Shown: positions 54,528 through 64,000 of the stretch, piece by piece
Position numbering within the stretch: the first letter of the stretch is position 1
Layout: each line of letters starts with the position of its first letter
NCBI GenBank assembly: GCA_004835665.1
Contig: RBKR01000001.1
Location: 1,736,001 to 1,800,000 of the forward strand
Length of the DNA stretch: 64,000 nt
Direction of reading: 5' to 3'
From: Phoma sp. XZ068
Taxonomy: Eukaryota; Ascomycota; Dothideomycetes; Pleosporales; Didymellaceae
Program-made: the position numbers and the translations under genes
The notes under the pieces: model-generated
The model's input: only the letters and a program-made list of their open reading frames with translations
Database searches by the model: none
What the model was told of the DNA's origin: nothing

Positions 54528-55449
54528 TCAGCTCGGCCCCGTAGGCTCGCCATTGTTTTCCCGCTCCTTGATCTCGTCTGGTACGATGCCAGCGTTTTCG
54601 CACGCCCGCTTATAGATTTGGGCTTCGTCCCACGCCCGCTGGCATTCCGCCTTGAACTTGTCGCAGCTGGCGCTGAGCTCCGTAATCGCTTGCTCGGTCA
54701 ACAGCTTCTCCAGCGTCCACTTCTCAATGTTCTGCTGCTCATTCTCTTTGAGCTGCGTGATAAATTGCACAGCGCGCTGCAGGATAGAGCCCTTGTTCTT
54801 CTCACAACCAGGGACAATCTTTGCAAGTTCATTAATGCCTTCGTTGATAGTTTCACGACGGCGGCGTTCAACTGCATACAATTAGCCAAACCGAACATGA
54901 CACCATCCTGCATCAAAACTCACCTTCTTTGTGGTTATCTCGCCTTACTTTATGCCACTCATCAGATCCGACAGGCGGCTTATGTGAAGCGCTCTGGGGT
55001 GGCGAGTCGCTGTTGGCCGGCTGACCAGGGCGTCCTGTTTGCGTCGCAGCCTTCAAAGCCTCGAGGCTAAAGTCCTGCATACTGGTCTGCTGTTGATGGT
55101 CTCCCATATTGAACGAGTTGTCGCCGCCTGTAGATTGTGTTTGAAACTGTAGTTCTGTCGCTTGTGGTACAGTCATTTGGTGGTAAGCCAAGGCAGCTGC
55201 GGCAGTGTCGCCCACGCTCGACGTGTTGCCGCCGCCATTCTGGTTCATATCGAACTGATGCAGGTCGTCGTTGGCGCCGGCGTTGTGTGCGGCAAGATGA
55301 AAAGCGGTGTCCTGGTCGGTCAAATCGGTGTTGCCCATGTTAGGCGCAGGTCGATTCATGCCCTGATCGCGTGTATCTCGCTTGCGTTTGTTCGAGTGGA
55401 GGTCCTGGCCCAGCTTGGTGTCAGTGTGATAACCGGCGATGTCTGCCAT
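54528..55449 (-). CDS. cbf1: Cbf1-type bHLH-leucine zipper protein
   Basis: Complement of 54924..55449 joined to 54528..54871, 289 residues. The 52 nt phase 1 intron (GTGAGT..ATGCAG) lies inside the basic region; splicing gives RRDNHKEVERRRRETINEGI. The basic region has the His-Glu-Arg contacts for CACGTG E-boxes (H..E.ERRRR). Helix 1, loop (PGCEKNKGS), helix 2 (ILQRAVQFITQLKENE) and a zipper-like coiled coil to the end follow. The N-terminal half is Asn/Gln/Asp-rich and probably disordered. In yeasts Cbf1 binds centromere element CDEI and promoters of sulfur amino-acid genes; in filamentous fungi with regional centromeres the transcriptional role is more likely. Confidence 0.93.
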
Positions 55450-57258
55450 GGCTCCAGCTATTTTGTGAGCGTAGAGGAGAGAAGCCGTCAGGCGTCTGTT
55501 AGATCAAGGAAGCAACTCGAGACCGAGGCTGCCTAAGCTTGCTGCTGGGGTTGCGGGGCACAAATGGTATACTGGCAGCAAAGGGCTGCAGTGGATGTAG
55601 AACCGCGGGGATATGCTGGTAGCCGCGAGGTGGCCGAGGGAAGAGCGCGCAAGGCCCTTGTCCGCACAGCGAGAGTTCGTGGAGAGTAAATGACGCGACG
55701 CGTTCGAGTCCTGTCAAGAGCGCGTACACAATGAGTGCGGGGAGCAGCTGCGCTTTCCCACGATCGAAGCGACGGTATGCGACAGCTATCTGGCAATCGC
55801 GGGCTGGAGAGGCGCACGCAGAGTCTTGAGAAACGACAAACGTTAGCACGGGCGCAGGCAGGTGAGTATGGAAAGCGGTGCGACTCAGCGTCCAGCAAAG
55901 CGTCCAGCAAAGCAGCCGACCCGGCGCACTGATTGCTCGTCGCTGTGGGACCAAGCTGTCACTCTCGAAGTGGACCGTCGTATCGTGCGGCAGTGCGGTT
56001 GTCGCGCAGTGCACAAGGCCGTCGTGCTTCGTTTCGTGGTCGTGGATGCGCGCGCCGACCAAGTGCGGGACGCGGAGCAACAACACGGCCAGCAAGCTGC
56101 GCTCGAGGCGACTACGACGGCCGGAGAGCAGACGCGAACGTCACAAGCAGATCGCAAGCCATGGCGAGCCCCTGTGTTGCTGCGCAGTGCGATACGACGT
56201 CCGGACCCCGAGTTGCGACCAGAGTGCAGATATGTGGGACTTACCAGAGTGATCTTGATGTTCGTGCCCGCCGCGGATACACGTGAGGCTTGGAGGTCAG
56301 TACGGATCAGGCGTATTAGGCTTCACTTCAACATGAACCTAGGACTTGGAGGGAAACGCGGTATAGGTGGGTTTGCAAGATGACTGAGACTGAGGAAGAT
56401 GCCTTACAGAAATGGTCGAGCTTTGCTGGTGAGAATACCGATTGCACGGCGCGAGAGGGTGCTTCGGAGGTGGAAGTCACATGAACGGTCCTGGGTCACG
56501 GGAGGTCTTATGAGTTCACACCAAAATGCCCAGAAGAAACGCGCTAAAAGGCGACGAATCAAACATCAGCCTCGCGCCATGCCAGGGTTCTCCACCTCAA
56601 GCCGCTGCCGCTCGAGCAACCTCCATGCTCATCATGGTGGGCACTTTCGCCGACGTTTGGCAAACACGATCTCTGATCAGATTTGCCTGTGTTCTCGGTG
56701 CGGCGTGCCTTTACGGCCTTGGTTCGTGATGGACCGTGGTGGACAGCAACATGCTGCCCCGCGAACGACTGTCCACAAAGCTCCATAATGATCTGCAACT
56801 GCTCCACCCGAGCTCGACTTGATACGCGCAGCCGTCTTATCTCAAACAGAGCTGCTCAGTCCTCCTCCCCACGCTGCACTGAGCCTGGCGATTATATCGC
56901 ACAGATGACACCCTTGCACACTGCCTAGGCAATTAGAACAATCAGCAGACAAGACACATGATGGTGGCATGTGACACACACCTCCCCCACATTCTCTACT
57001 CAGAGCTGCAGCACCACCACCGCCTTGTTGTTGTACAACGTGATCGATCTGTAAGAGCTCTTGGCATAGGGCTGAGACTGTATCTCTCCAGTAATTCTGA
57101 CCGTGTAACCGTTCTCTTACAGGTCAGATTGTAGTTGTACTAGATTGTAGTGTGGTCGATCACAGCAGCTGCAATTGCATATCCATTCTGGCTATCAACC
57201 CTTCTCCGTCCGCTGACTGCCTGCAGGCATACGCAGTATGCAGATAGACAACGCTGCC
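55450..57258. other. 1.8 kb intergenic region upstream of cbf1
   Basis: No gene is supported. A 173-codon plus-strand frame (55862-56383) is Arg-rich and overlaps frames on both strands, as expected for CG-rich random sequence. It should hold the cbf1 promoter and the 3' UTR of the next gene. Confidence 0.45.
55888..55911 (+). repeat. 12 bp tandem duplication
   Basis: gcgtccagcaaa occurs twice in direct succession. Confidence 0.85.
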
Positions 57259-57814
57259 TTAGGGCTTCACCAGAGCTGGGAAGAAGAAGATGGTCAAGGA
57301 GACCAGTAGTGGAAGGCTATTGACGATATTCCTGTACACAATCCTGTAGAATCGACCGACAGGAACTTGGCCGCATCCAGGAGCAGGTCCAACATATCCC
57401 TTGTGCTGCTGGGAGCCCATACTGTCGTGCGCCGCCTCTAGTCCTTCAGGAATAGCCACAACAAACAACCCCACCGCAGCAGAATATAATGCAATCCATA
57501 GAATCGCATAGAAATGGGCAGGAAGACCGTACCGGTTCGTGCGAACTCCGTCTCTCGTGCTCGTCCATAGGCGGCGGATAAGCGTTAGGATCGGGACACC
57601 GCCAATACAGCCATAATACCACGGTTTCATCTTGGGTGTGGTGAACTGCAGACATGATCAATACTCTGAGCACATCCAGCGAGTGTGGAGCGGATACTTT
57701 AGGGGCGTTGGTAACTTTGCGAACCTGCAGCCATTCCTCGACCATTGAATCGGTGCCCGCAATAGCCACGTCGTAGGGCTGGTCGGCGAACGGTGAGGGC
57801 CGCAGTGATGTCAT
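57259..57814 (-). CDS. Small multi-span membrane protein, uncharacterised
   Basis: Complement of 57698..57814 joined to 57259..57645, 167 residues. The 52 nt phase 0 intron (donor GTATCC, acceptor CTGCAG) gives VRKVTNAPKFTTPKMKPWYY. Visible blocks are PFADQPYDVAIAGTDSMVEE, WLQVRKVTNAP, an Arg-rich loop (RRLWTSTRDGVRTNRYGLPA) and three hydrophobic stretches: YGCIGGVPILTLI, FYAILWIALYSAAVGLFVVA and NSLPLLVSLTIFFFPAL. The loop has IPEGLEAAHDSMGS. I cannot name the family. The regular structure suggests a conserved fungal membrane protein. The donor is not ideal, so the first exon is less certain than the second. Confidence 0.62.
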
Positions 57815-58198
57815 TGCGATTGTTTTGAGCGTATCTTCCTGCTTGGGGGGGGGGGTATGCCTAGTCGTCTTGGATGAGTCTTGTTGACGTACACATGCCG
57901 AGCTTACTTGTAACAAGTGTGGTATTTTTGCTGGAGTGGGAATGAAGCGGTGAGTTGAGTTTGAAGTAGAAGGCAAGGCAGAGCAGGTACTGCAGTGGAT
58001 GACACTCCGAGCAAGAAGGAGTGGACGACCGGTGATGAGGGAAGGCACATTGTTGACGAAACTGCAACTGGTGGCACGAGCATTGCAACGGAAGAAGTCA
58101 CCTTCCTTCCTCGTCAGCAGCACCACACTTATTTGCAATGAAGAGCTGCATGAGGCCATCCACCATACATTTAAACTCAATCGGCAAGTGGCTCCTTG
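57815..58198. other. Intergenic with poly-G run
   Basis: About 380 bp between minus-strand genes; it carries an 11 base G run at about 57845-57855 just upstream of the membrane protein start. No coding region is supported. Confidence 0.5.
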
Positions 58199-60681
58199 TT
58201 ACTCGTCTCTAAATATCCACCTGCCGCCCTTCTTCTGTGCCTCAAGCCAACGCTCTTGTACAGTATTGATCTCCAGCGCCTTGGCGCGCCCTCTGTCGTC
58301 CTCCTGCTCTTGTGTGGTGGGGAAATCGACGCGCCAGAAGCCAGGCGGTGTTCGGCGTCGCTCATAGGCTTCTCGATGCTTGCCAGTGTCCTTGGCCATC
58401 TTCTGTGTGCGTGCTTGTAGGATGAGCTCAGCACGCTCGTCTGAGGACATTTGTGTCGACATGACTGTGCTGTATGCATCACCAAGGTACTCCTCCAGCA
58501 GCATCTCCTCCTGTAACGTAGGAAGTGCATCCAACGCCTCAGCTAGGCGGCGGAAATGAGAGCCACAGCACTGGGGATTAGTGCAACCAGGAAGACACAT
58601 TCGATCACCCCGTTTGCGGACCGCTTCTGAGAAGGCGTAGCTGTAGCCTTGATTGTAGGCTGGGTTTGGTTTGAAGTCATGAATTTTGAGCTCGTTCACT
58701 GACTTTGTGCGAAGTCGTGATGGCTTTTCAGAAGGTGACGTGTTGGTCTTTAAGGCACTGGGTCGCTTATCAGGGGCCCGCATACTCCATACTGGCCGGC
58801 CATCAGATACGATATCTTCCTGCTGGTTTGCACGGGCGTTCGATGCAGCCCGTCGGGATCCACCTGAGCCAGAAGATATCTGGGCTGATCGACGTGTACT
58901 GCCGGGAGGGGCTGGCATTTGCTCTTGCTTCACAAGTGGTGAACCCCAAGTAGGATTACGCAGCAATCGATTTGCAGGTGTCTGGGGGCTCTTCGCCACA
59001 TGCATCCTTTGGTTCAGGCGCGCACGAGCCGAGCTTGGTGGAATTTTCAACTCATTCTCATCCATCGGAGGGAGCACCTCACCAGACTCTGCGAGTATGC
59101 CATGCTCAATGCGTCGAGTTTCGGTTTGCTTCAGACGTTTGCTCGGGCCGCGTTCAGGGGCTTGTGCAACGATGTTGGGGTCTAAGGGCTGAAGAGTGTG
59201 CTGCTCATTCGAGTTTGGGTCTGTGGGCTCGCTGAGCGCTCGCATCTCTGCAGCAGCAATCTGGAGCCTGGCTTGAACATTAGATACCCGATCGCTTACT
59301 CTGTGCTCTTCTTGTGCATTTTCCGGTTTCGTAACCTGCGAAAATGGTGCGCTGCCAGATCGTTGGTGACGAATTGTACCAGTAGCGTTTGAATGCATCG
59401 AAGGATTTCTCCGCAGTGGACGAGCTGCTTCGAAGTCATTGGGCATCGGGTCATCAAGATCAATCGTCTCAGTACGCATGAGCGCATGCATTACAGCTGG
59501 CGGGCTGCTCAGTGGTTCGTCTTTAATACGATGTGGCTTCGCAGGAGTTCCATCAGACGAACGCCCTGTGTGGATAACAACCCCCGACTGCTGGCCCCGT
59601 TTGCGCTTGAGGGCCCGCTCGGAAACGACTTGTGGTAACTCATCTTCATCTTCCATATCGACGGCTTGTCGTCCATTGACTTGATCAACACCTTCGTCCA
59701 CTGTAGTCTGGCTTGAGCCCAGCACTCCATTGGGCTCTACATGCCATTGATGACTTCTGTTCAACTTCGGTTCCGAATCAGAATCGCTATGCAACGCACC
59801 CTTAAGCTCCTTGTTTCTTGAAGCAGTAGGACCTTTTGGAGTGACTGATGCGCTTGGTGGGTGCTCCCCATTGTTGTGCCCCTTGTGTGGTTCCGGTTCA
59901 AGGCCGTCTTCAACATACGCGAGCAGCGCCCCGGCGACGGGAGATGAGCGCCTTTGGGCAGCATATCGTAGTGGCGTTCGCACAGTGCTGACAGACTTTG
60001 GGCTCGAGGGTATTTGTGGCGAGACTTCGTCACTCTGAGGAGCAGCTGGGAGCCTCGATGAGCCTGCGTCGACCCTCTCCGCGCCCTGCAGCTTGAGGGT
60101 AGGTTTTTGACGATCGGCGTACTGCTGCCATGCACGCACGCTCTCCTTCATGTCTCTGTTCTTCTGCATGACGGCATTGTTCTTCCTTTCGAGATACTTG
60201 ACTTTTTGCGAGAGATCCTGGTACTTCTTACTCAACTCGTCATACTTCTCGGCGAGTTCGCGGTGTTGCTCCTCTGGGAAGCTTGATGCCACTGATGCAC
60301 CTTCGAGGGTCGTTGATGGCGCTGTGCTCTCAGCTCTTTGCTGAACCTCGGTCTCAAGTCTCTCATTCTCTTCAAGCACTCGCGCGTTCTTGACAATTTG
60401 TTCATTGAGATGGTTGAACAGAAGTTGCTGGTTCTTGTCTCCTGTGGGCGGCTACTTAGCCAAATTGACACGTACAATTGATATACTTACTCTGCTTCAA
60501 CTCTCTCTGGTGCCCTTCCTCTCCTGACGCGTCGTTAGCCAGATGATACGCGTGTTGTGCATGTGCAATGCGTACTCTTTACCCACTCGTTCTCAAAGTC
60601 GGGCGCAATGACCTCATCGTAAACGCGTGTCCACAAGCCTCTGTTCTTCTCAACCCACGCTGCGAAGTCTGCCATATTCAT
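58199..60681 (-). CDS. Sae2/Ctp1/CtIP DNA end-resection factor
   Basis: Complement of 60583..60681, 60491..60518 and 58199..60441, about 789 residues. The N-terminus (MADFAAWVEKNRGLWTRVYD) and a coiled coil (LLFNHLNEQIVKNARVLEEN, then QDLSQKVKYLERKNNAVMQK) fit the tetramerising N-terminus of CtIP/Ctp1. A long disordered Ser/Pro-rich middle follows. The diagnostic C-terminal domain has cysteines in MCLPGCTNPQCCGSHFRRL and the RHR-like KHREAYERRRTPPGFWRVDF. It activates Mre11-Rad50 to cut protein-blocked and hairpin DNA ends and starts resection. The first two junctions are uncertain: an alternative exon 2 acceptor is at 60523 and an alternative donor is near 60576. Start 60681 or 60675. Confidence 0.87.
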
Positions 60682-60896
60682 CAAGTGCTCATGATCAAGG
60701 TGCAGAGAAAGCACGAGAGAATGCTGCTATTGGATTATATCGGTGCCAATAATGTCTGCTGCCTGGCGGGGATGCCAGAAGCGCGCTAACATGGACGCGC
60801 AGTCACGCCGACGCACAGACGAAGATGATAGCGATAACACTCCACTCTATTCCGAGCCACGATGCGCTTTTGCCATCCGTAGGACATCGGTCTGTT
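60682..60896. promoter_or_regulatory. 215 bp divergent promoter of the Sae2/Ctp1 and F-box genes
   Basis: The two start codons are only 215 bp apart on opposite strands, the closest divergent pair in the window, so shared control is likely. No specific site is recognised. Confidence 0.6.
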
Positions 60897-62602
60897 ATGA
60901 AGCGGTCGCGAGAGGTGGATGATGCAGTCGAACATCCAGCGAAAGTGCGGCGTGTGGCAAAATCTGACAGGTTGTCAAAGTTGAGCGATGAGCTGCTGGT
61001 TCGCATTCTGTCGTTCCTGCCCGTGTCGTCACTCTTGACTTCCCAGAGGTATGTTACCGAGAGCAAGTAGACGATCTTCCCATTAACAGCCGTAGGATCT
61101 CGAAGAAGTACAAACGTCTCGCGGTCGATTCAGAGCTCTGGAAAGCGGCCTACTACCGGACATTCGTCCTCCCGCGCGCATCCCGCATACCCGGCATCAA
61201 GAACCCCGGCGCACACGACCGACTGCACTATTCATCAAGACTGTCGAGATGGCTCGACGATGGAGCGTTGGTCAAACAAGGCGCCAAGACGGAGTGGAAA
61301 CAGCAGTATCGCTTGCGCCACAACTGGTCGCAGGGGAAATGCGCTGTCAGTGAGATTGTAGTGTCTGAGCGGGCTCCGGAACCACCGCTACTGGTCATGC
61401 TATCGAACAGTACGATTTTTGCAGCCGACTCGATAACCGGGCTGAGAGCATGGAGCATGAAGGACGAGCGGGAGCTGCTCGCGTCAACCACTCTTAGTGC
61501 GACTGCAAATAATACCCTGCAATTGCCTGTATCAATGGCTATCGATTCGAACAATGAAGAGGAAGGATACGAAAGAATCGCACTGGGGTTTGATGACGGA
61601 TCATTCTCCATCTACGCTCTGCGCCGGGACCGGAAGGAGTTTGATATGTTATTCAAGCACCCCGCGTCATCAAATGGGATGCTCTCAGCGCTGGCAATGT
61701 CCTCGCCATACCTTCTCACAATGACAGAGGATCACCTCTTGTCGCTCTACGCATTCACTGAAGCGGAGAATAAAGCCAGCCCACTAGTATCTCCAAGACT
61801 TCTATATTCGCTACGCTCACACACTGCATGGCCCCCAGTATCGTTATCCTTACGCACCACAGCGAAGAGCATGACAGCAGCAATTGCATACTCGCTGCCT
61901 ACATACCTCTCTGGGTGGACTGTGGGGGTCCAAGAGCTGAACCTGTCGCACAAGGGCGAGCTGCTTGGGTTTCGATTGGCCACGGCCGCCGACGAGCACT
62001 CCTTCACACTCTCGGCATACCGATCCGCCTCGTCGCCGTCTACTCGCTCATCCTCCCCATTACCTGGCATAACCCATGATTCTACGTTGACCAGCACACC
62101 TAGAAATTCCAAGCCAACGTCAATGTCATACTCGCACCCATACCTCCTCGTCGCCCACCCAGACAACACACTTTCCCTCTACCTGGTCAAATCCACCTCC
62201 TCCACTCTCTCCATTAGCTCTGGTAATCGTCTCTGGGGGCATACGTCCTCCATATCAGGGGCGCATGTCGGCATGCGCGGTAAAGCTGTTTCTGTCAGTA
62301 GACTCGGTGACGAACTGAGGGTCTGGGATCTAGAAAGTTGTACAGCCTCGATTGCAAATCGACGACGATTCAGGAATGGCGAATTGAGCGTTAGGGTACA
62401 GCCCTCGAAAGCTGTGGATGAGTCGCGGGATGGTTTTGACGAGGACAGTGAGCGGAACGTTGGACTGAAGTTTGCACTGGATCAGGGCTTTGATGACTCA
62501 AGTGTGAGCCAAGGTTGGGTAGGGTTTGATGAGCAGAATGTGATCGTGCTGAGAGAGAAGAGAGAGGGGAGTCAAGCGCTGGTCGTGTATGACTTCACGT
62601 AA
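60897..62602 (+). CDS. F-box protein with beta-propeller-like C-terminal region
   Basis: Exons 60897..61048 and 61096..62602, 552 residues; a 47 nt intron (GTATGT..CGTAG) lies within the F-box. The join restores LSDELLVRILSFLPVSSLLT-SQRISKKYKRLA and SELWKAAYYRTFVLP, an F-box at about residues 27-75. After a linker (WKQQYRLRHNWSQGKC, as in many F-box/WD proteins) come repeated beta-strand blocks: LLVMLSNSTIFAADSITGL, ERIALGFDDGSFSIYAL, YLLVAHPDNTLSLYLVKS and GDELRVWDLESC. These suggest a WD40-like propeller. It probably is the substrate receptor of an SCF ubiquitin ligase through Skp1; the substrate is unknown. Confidence 0.87.
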
Positions 62603-63267
62603 GTGGCAGCTTATATCTTGCTAGGTAGAGCCCATAGTGGATGATATACTACCATGATCAAAGAATACACTCTTTGTACAGAAATTGGATTGTGATCACA
62701 GCTCGAATAGGACACACCGGCATCGTATTCAAAAGCCGACACGGAGTTTTCCCCCGCTAACACCGTTGGCCACGGCTCCTCTCTCGATCGTCATCGGATC
62801 AATTGCATTGTAAAACTTAACATCAAGTTCGAACCTGCACAAATCATGCCGAATGACGGGCCTCAGAGTACCAAATGATAATCCTCATAGAGCACCAAAG
62901 AAACGGTCGGTCTTTGAGAGCGGGCTTTGGAAGGATTTCGCACCAATTACAGACCGAGACTTCTGGCTGACCTCCGGCTGCCTTCCGAGCTGGATTCTGC
63001 ATCAAGAAATCCGGCCCGTCTTGCCAGAATTATGGGTCAGTTACCCCAAACTTCGCGGCGCCACGACTCGCGTGAGCTGCGACTTGTGGGGGTTAGCTGC
63101 CGTAGTACGAGACGTCGGCGTCTGCTTTCCGGCCGTTGAGAGCTTTTGTGTTTCTTCCCTTCTTCCTTTCGAGCGAGCTGTGTGCAACTCTCTAACGACT
63201 TTTGATTATTTCAAGCGTTTTGCTATCCTTCTTCACATAGCGCATTGTCTACTGAATGCAGCACAAC
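62603..63267. other. Intergenic, flavocytochrome b2 promoter
   Basis: About 665 bp. A 140-codon frame at 62853-63275 overlaps the next start codon and has no family features, so I do not call it. It should contain the promoter of the lactate dehydrogenase gene. Confidence 0.5.
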
Positions 63268-64000
63268 ATGGCTAAGGTTTTCGACTATGCAGAAGGTTCG
63301 TGACCGCCTGTTTCGAATTCATTGAAGTCAGACTGACAGCACAACAGTTGCGAAGCACAACACAGCAGAGAGCTGCTGGGTGATCCTATACGGAAACGTT
63401 TACGATGTGACACACTTCATCCCCGAACACCCTGGCGGCAGCAAGGTCATCCTCCAGCTTGCCGGCCGCGATGCAACAGAAGAGTACGATCCAATTCACC
63501 CGCCGGGTATACTCGAGGAGAACCTCAAGCCCCAGGATAAGCTTGGCAAGGTTAACCCCGACACGCTGCCGAAGGAGGAGAAGACACCCGTAGAGACAGG
63601 CGAAGCACAGAATGAAGGCCCCGTGGACCTGGAAAGCATACTCAACCTCGACGAGATCGAGGAGGTAGCAACGAAGAAGATCCCTTACAAGGGTTGGGCA
63701 TACTACTACTCCGCCTCTGACGATCTCACATCCAAATCGTTCAACGGCGCAGTATACCGCCAAATCCTCCTCCGGCCCCGTGTCTTTGTTGACTGTGTCG
63801 CCTGCGACACATCGACGTCCTTCCTCGGCTACAACGTCAAGGTCCCCATTTATGTCTCACCTGCAGCAATGGCGCGCCTTGCGCACCAGGACGGCGAATG
63901 GGGCATTGCGCAAGCATGCGAGAAGTTTGGTGCTATGCAGCTCATCTCTCAGAACGCTTCCATGACACCCGAACAAATCGTTGCGGATGCAAAGCCTGGG
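63268..64000 (+). CDS. Flavocytochrome b2 / FMN-dependent L-lactate dehydrogenase (5' part, runs off the window)
   Basis: Exons 63268..63295 and 63348 onward; the frame is still open at 64000, giving 227 residues so far. The 52 nt phase 1 intron (GTTCGT..CAACAG) gives MAKVFDYAEVAKHNTAESCW. The cytochrome b5-like haem domain has the HPGG motif with the first haem ligand His (FIPEHPGGSKVI) and a second His in DPIHPPGI. An acidic linker leads to the FMN alpha-hydroxy-acid dehydrogenase barrel: LNLDEIEEVATKKIPYKGWA, YYYSASDD and NVKVPIYVSPAAMARLAH. Catalytic His and Arg lie beyond the window. It oxidises L-lactate to pyruvate with electrons to cytochrome c in the yeast Cyb2 case. No mitochondrial presequence precedes the haem domain here, so a cytosolic relative is possible. 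Confidence 0.9.

Noticed and set aside
55862..56383. Plus-strand frame of 173 codons upstream of cbf1
   Set aside because: Arg-rich translation without motifs; several other frames overlap it on both strands in GC-rich DNA.
62853..63275. Plus-strand frame of 140 codons before flavocytochrome b2
   Set aside because: It overlaps the downstream start codon in another frame and has no recognisable domain.
1..64000. Biosynthetic gene cluster, CRISPR array, provirus or 5S rRNA gene
   Set aside because: No synthase genes, direct-repeat arrays, viral hallmark genes or 5S sequence were recognised on either strand.

Overview
The window is nuclear DNA of a filamentous ascomycete (Pezizomycotina). Genes are split by short introns, mostly 45-85 nt, with GT..AG borders and CTAAC-like branch points. 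The proteome is fungal: a DUF7053 protein, a MARVEL protein, an UNC-93-like transporter, Mif2/CENP-C, Far11, Cbf1 and flavocytochrome b2. There is no operon logic and no bacterial, viral or CRISPR feature. Dothideomycetes is a plausible class, but that is a guess from gene content. I rebuilt all exon joins by hand from splice signals, reading frame and family conservation.

Layout. 0.6-7.4 kb: SDR oxidoreductase, Rad57 (tail to tail, 51 bp apart) and a cytosolic-type carnitine acetyltransferase. 7.6-24.4 kb, all minus strand: a Ser-Pro-rich orphan, RNase H2 subunit A, a 1,472-residue EDC4-like decapping scaffold, a nitrilase, an UNC-93-like transporter, an M1 aminopeptidase with a possible mitochondrial presequence, a doubtful small secreted protein and a small membrane protein. 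24.9-28.4 kb: KDEL receptor Erd2 and a GH85 endo-beta-N-acetylglucosaminidase, divergent from a 388 bp promoter. 29-38 kb, plus strand: MARVEL protein, DUF7053 protein, intron-containing tRNA-Ala(AGC), a seven-knuckle CCHC protein (CNBP/Gis2 type) and Mif2/CENP-C.

37.9-49.2 kb is a gene-poor stretch. A Myb/SANT factor and tubulin cofactor B (Alp11) are embedded in 4.35 kb and 3.29 kb of apparent non-coding DNA, and Alp11 has introns of 524 and 1,088 nt. 50-62.6 kb: Far11 (STRIPAK), Cbf1, a small membrane protein, a Sae2/Ctp1/CtIP homologue and a divergent F-box protein. The window ends inside a flavocytochrome b2 (L-lactate dehydrogenase) gene.

The genes form no single pathway. Several act in genome maintenance or chromosome segregation (Rad57, RNase H2A, Mif2, Cbf1, Sae2/Ctp1, Alp11). 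Erd2 and the ENGase both concern the secretory pathway or its quality control. The carnitine acetyltransferase and flavocytochrome b2 belong to C2/C3 carbon use. I found no convincing new multi-gene system. The best leads are a possible alternative C-terminus of the carnitine acetyltransferase, possible dual targeting of the aminopeptidase, and the gene-poor stretch with the oversized Alp11 introns.
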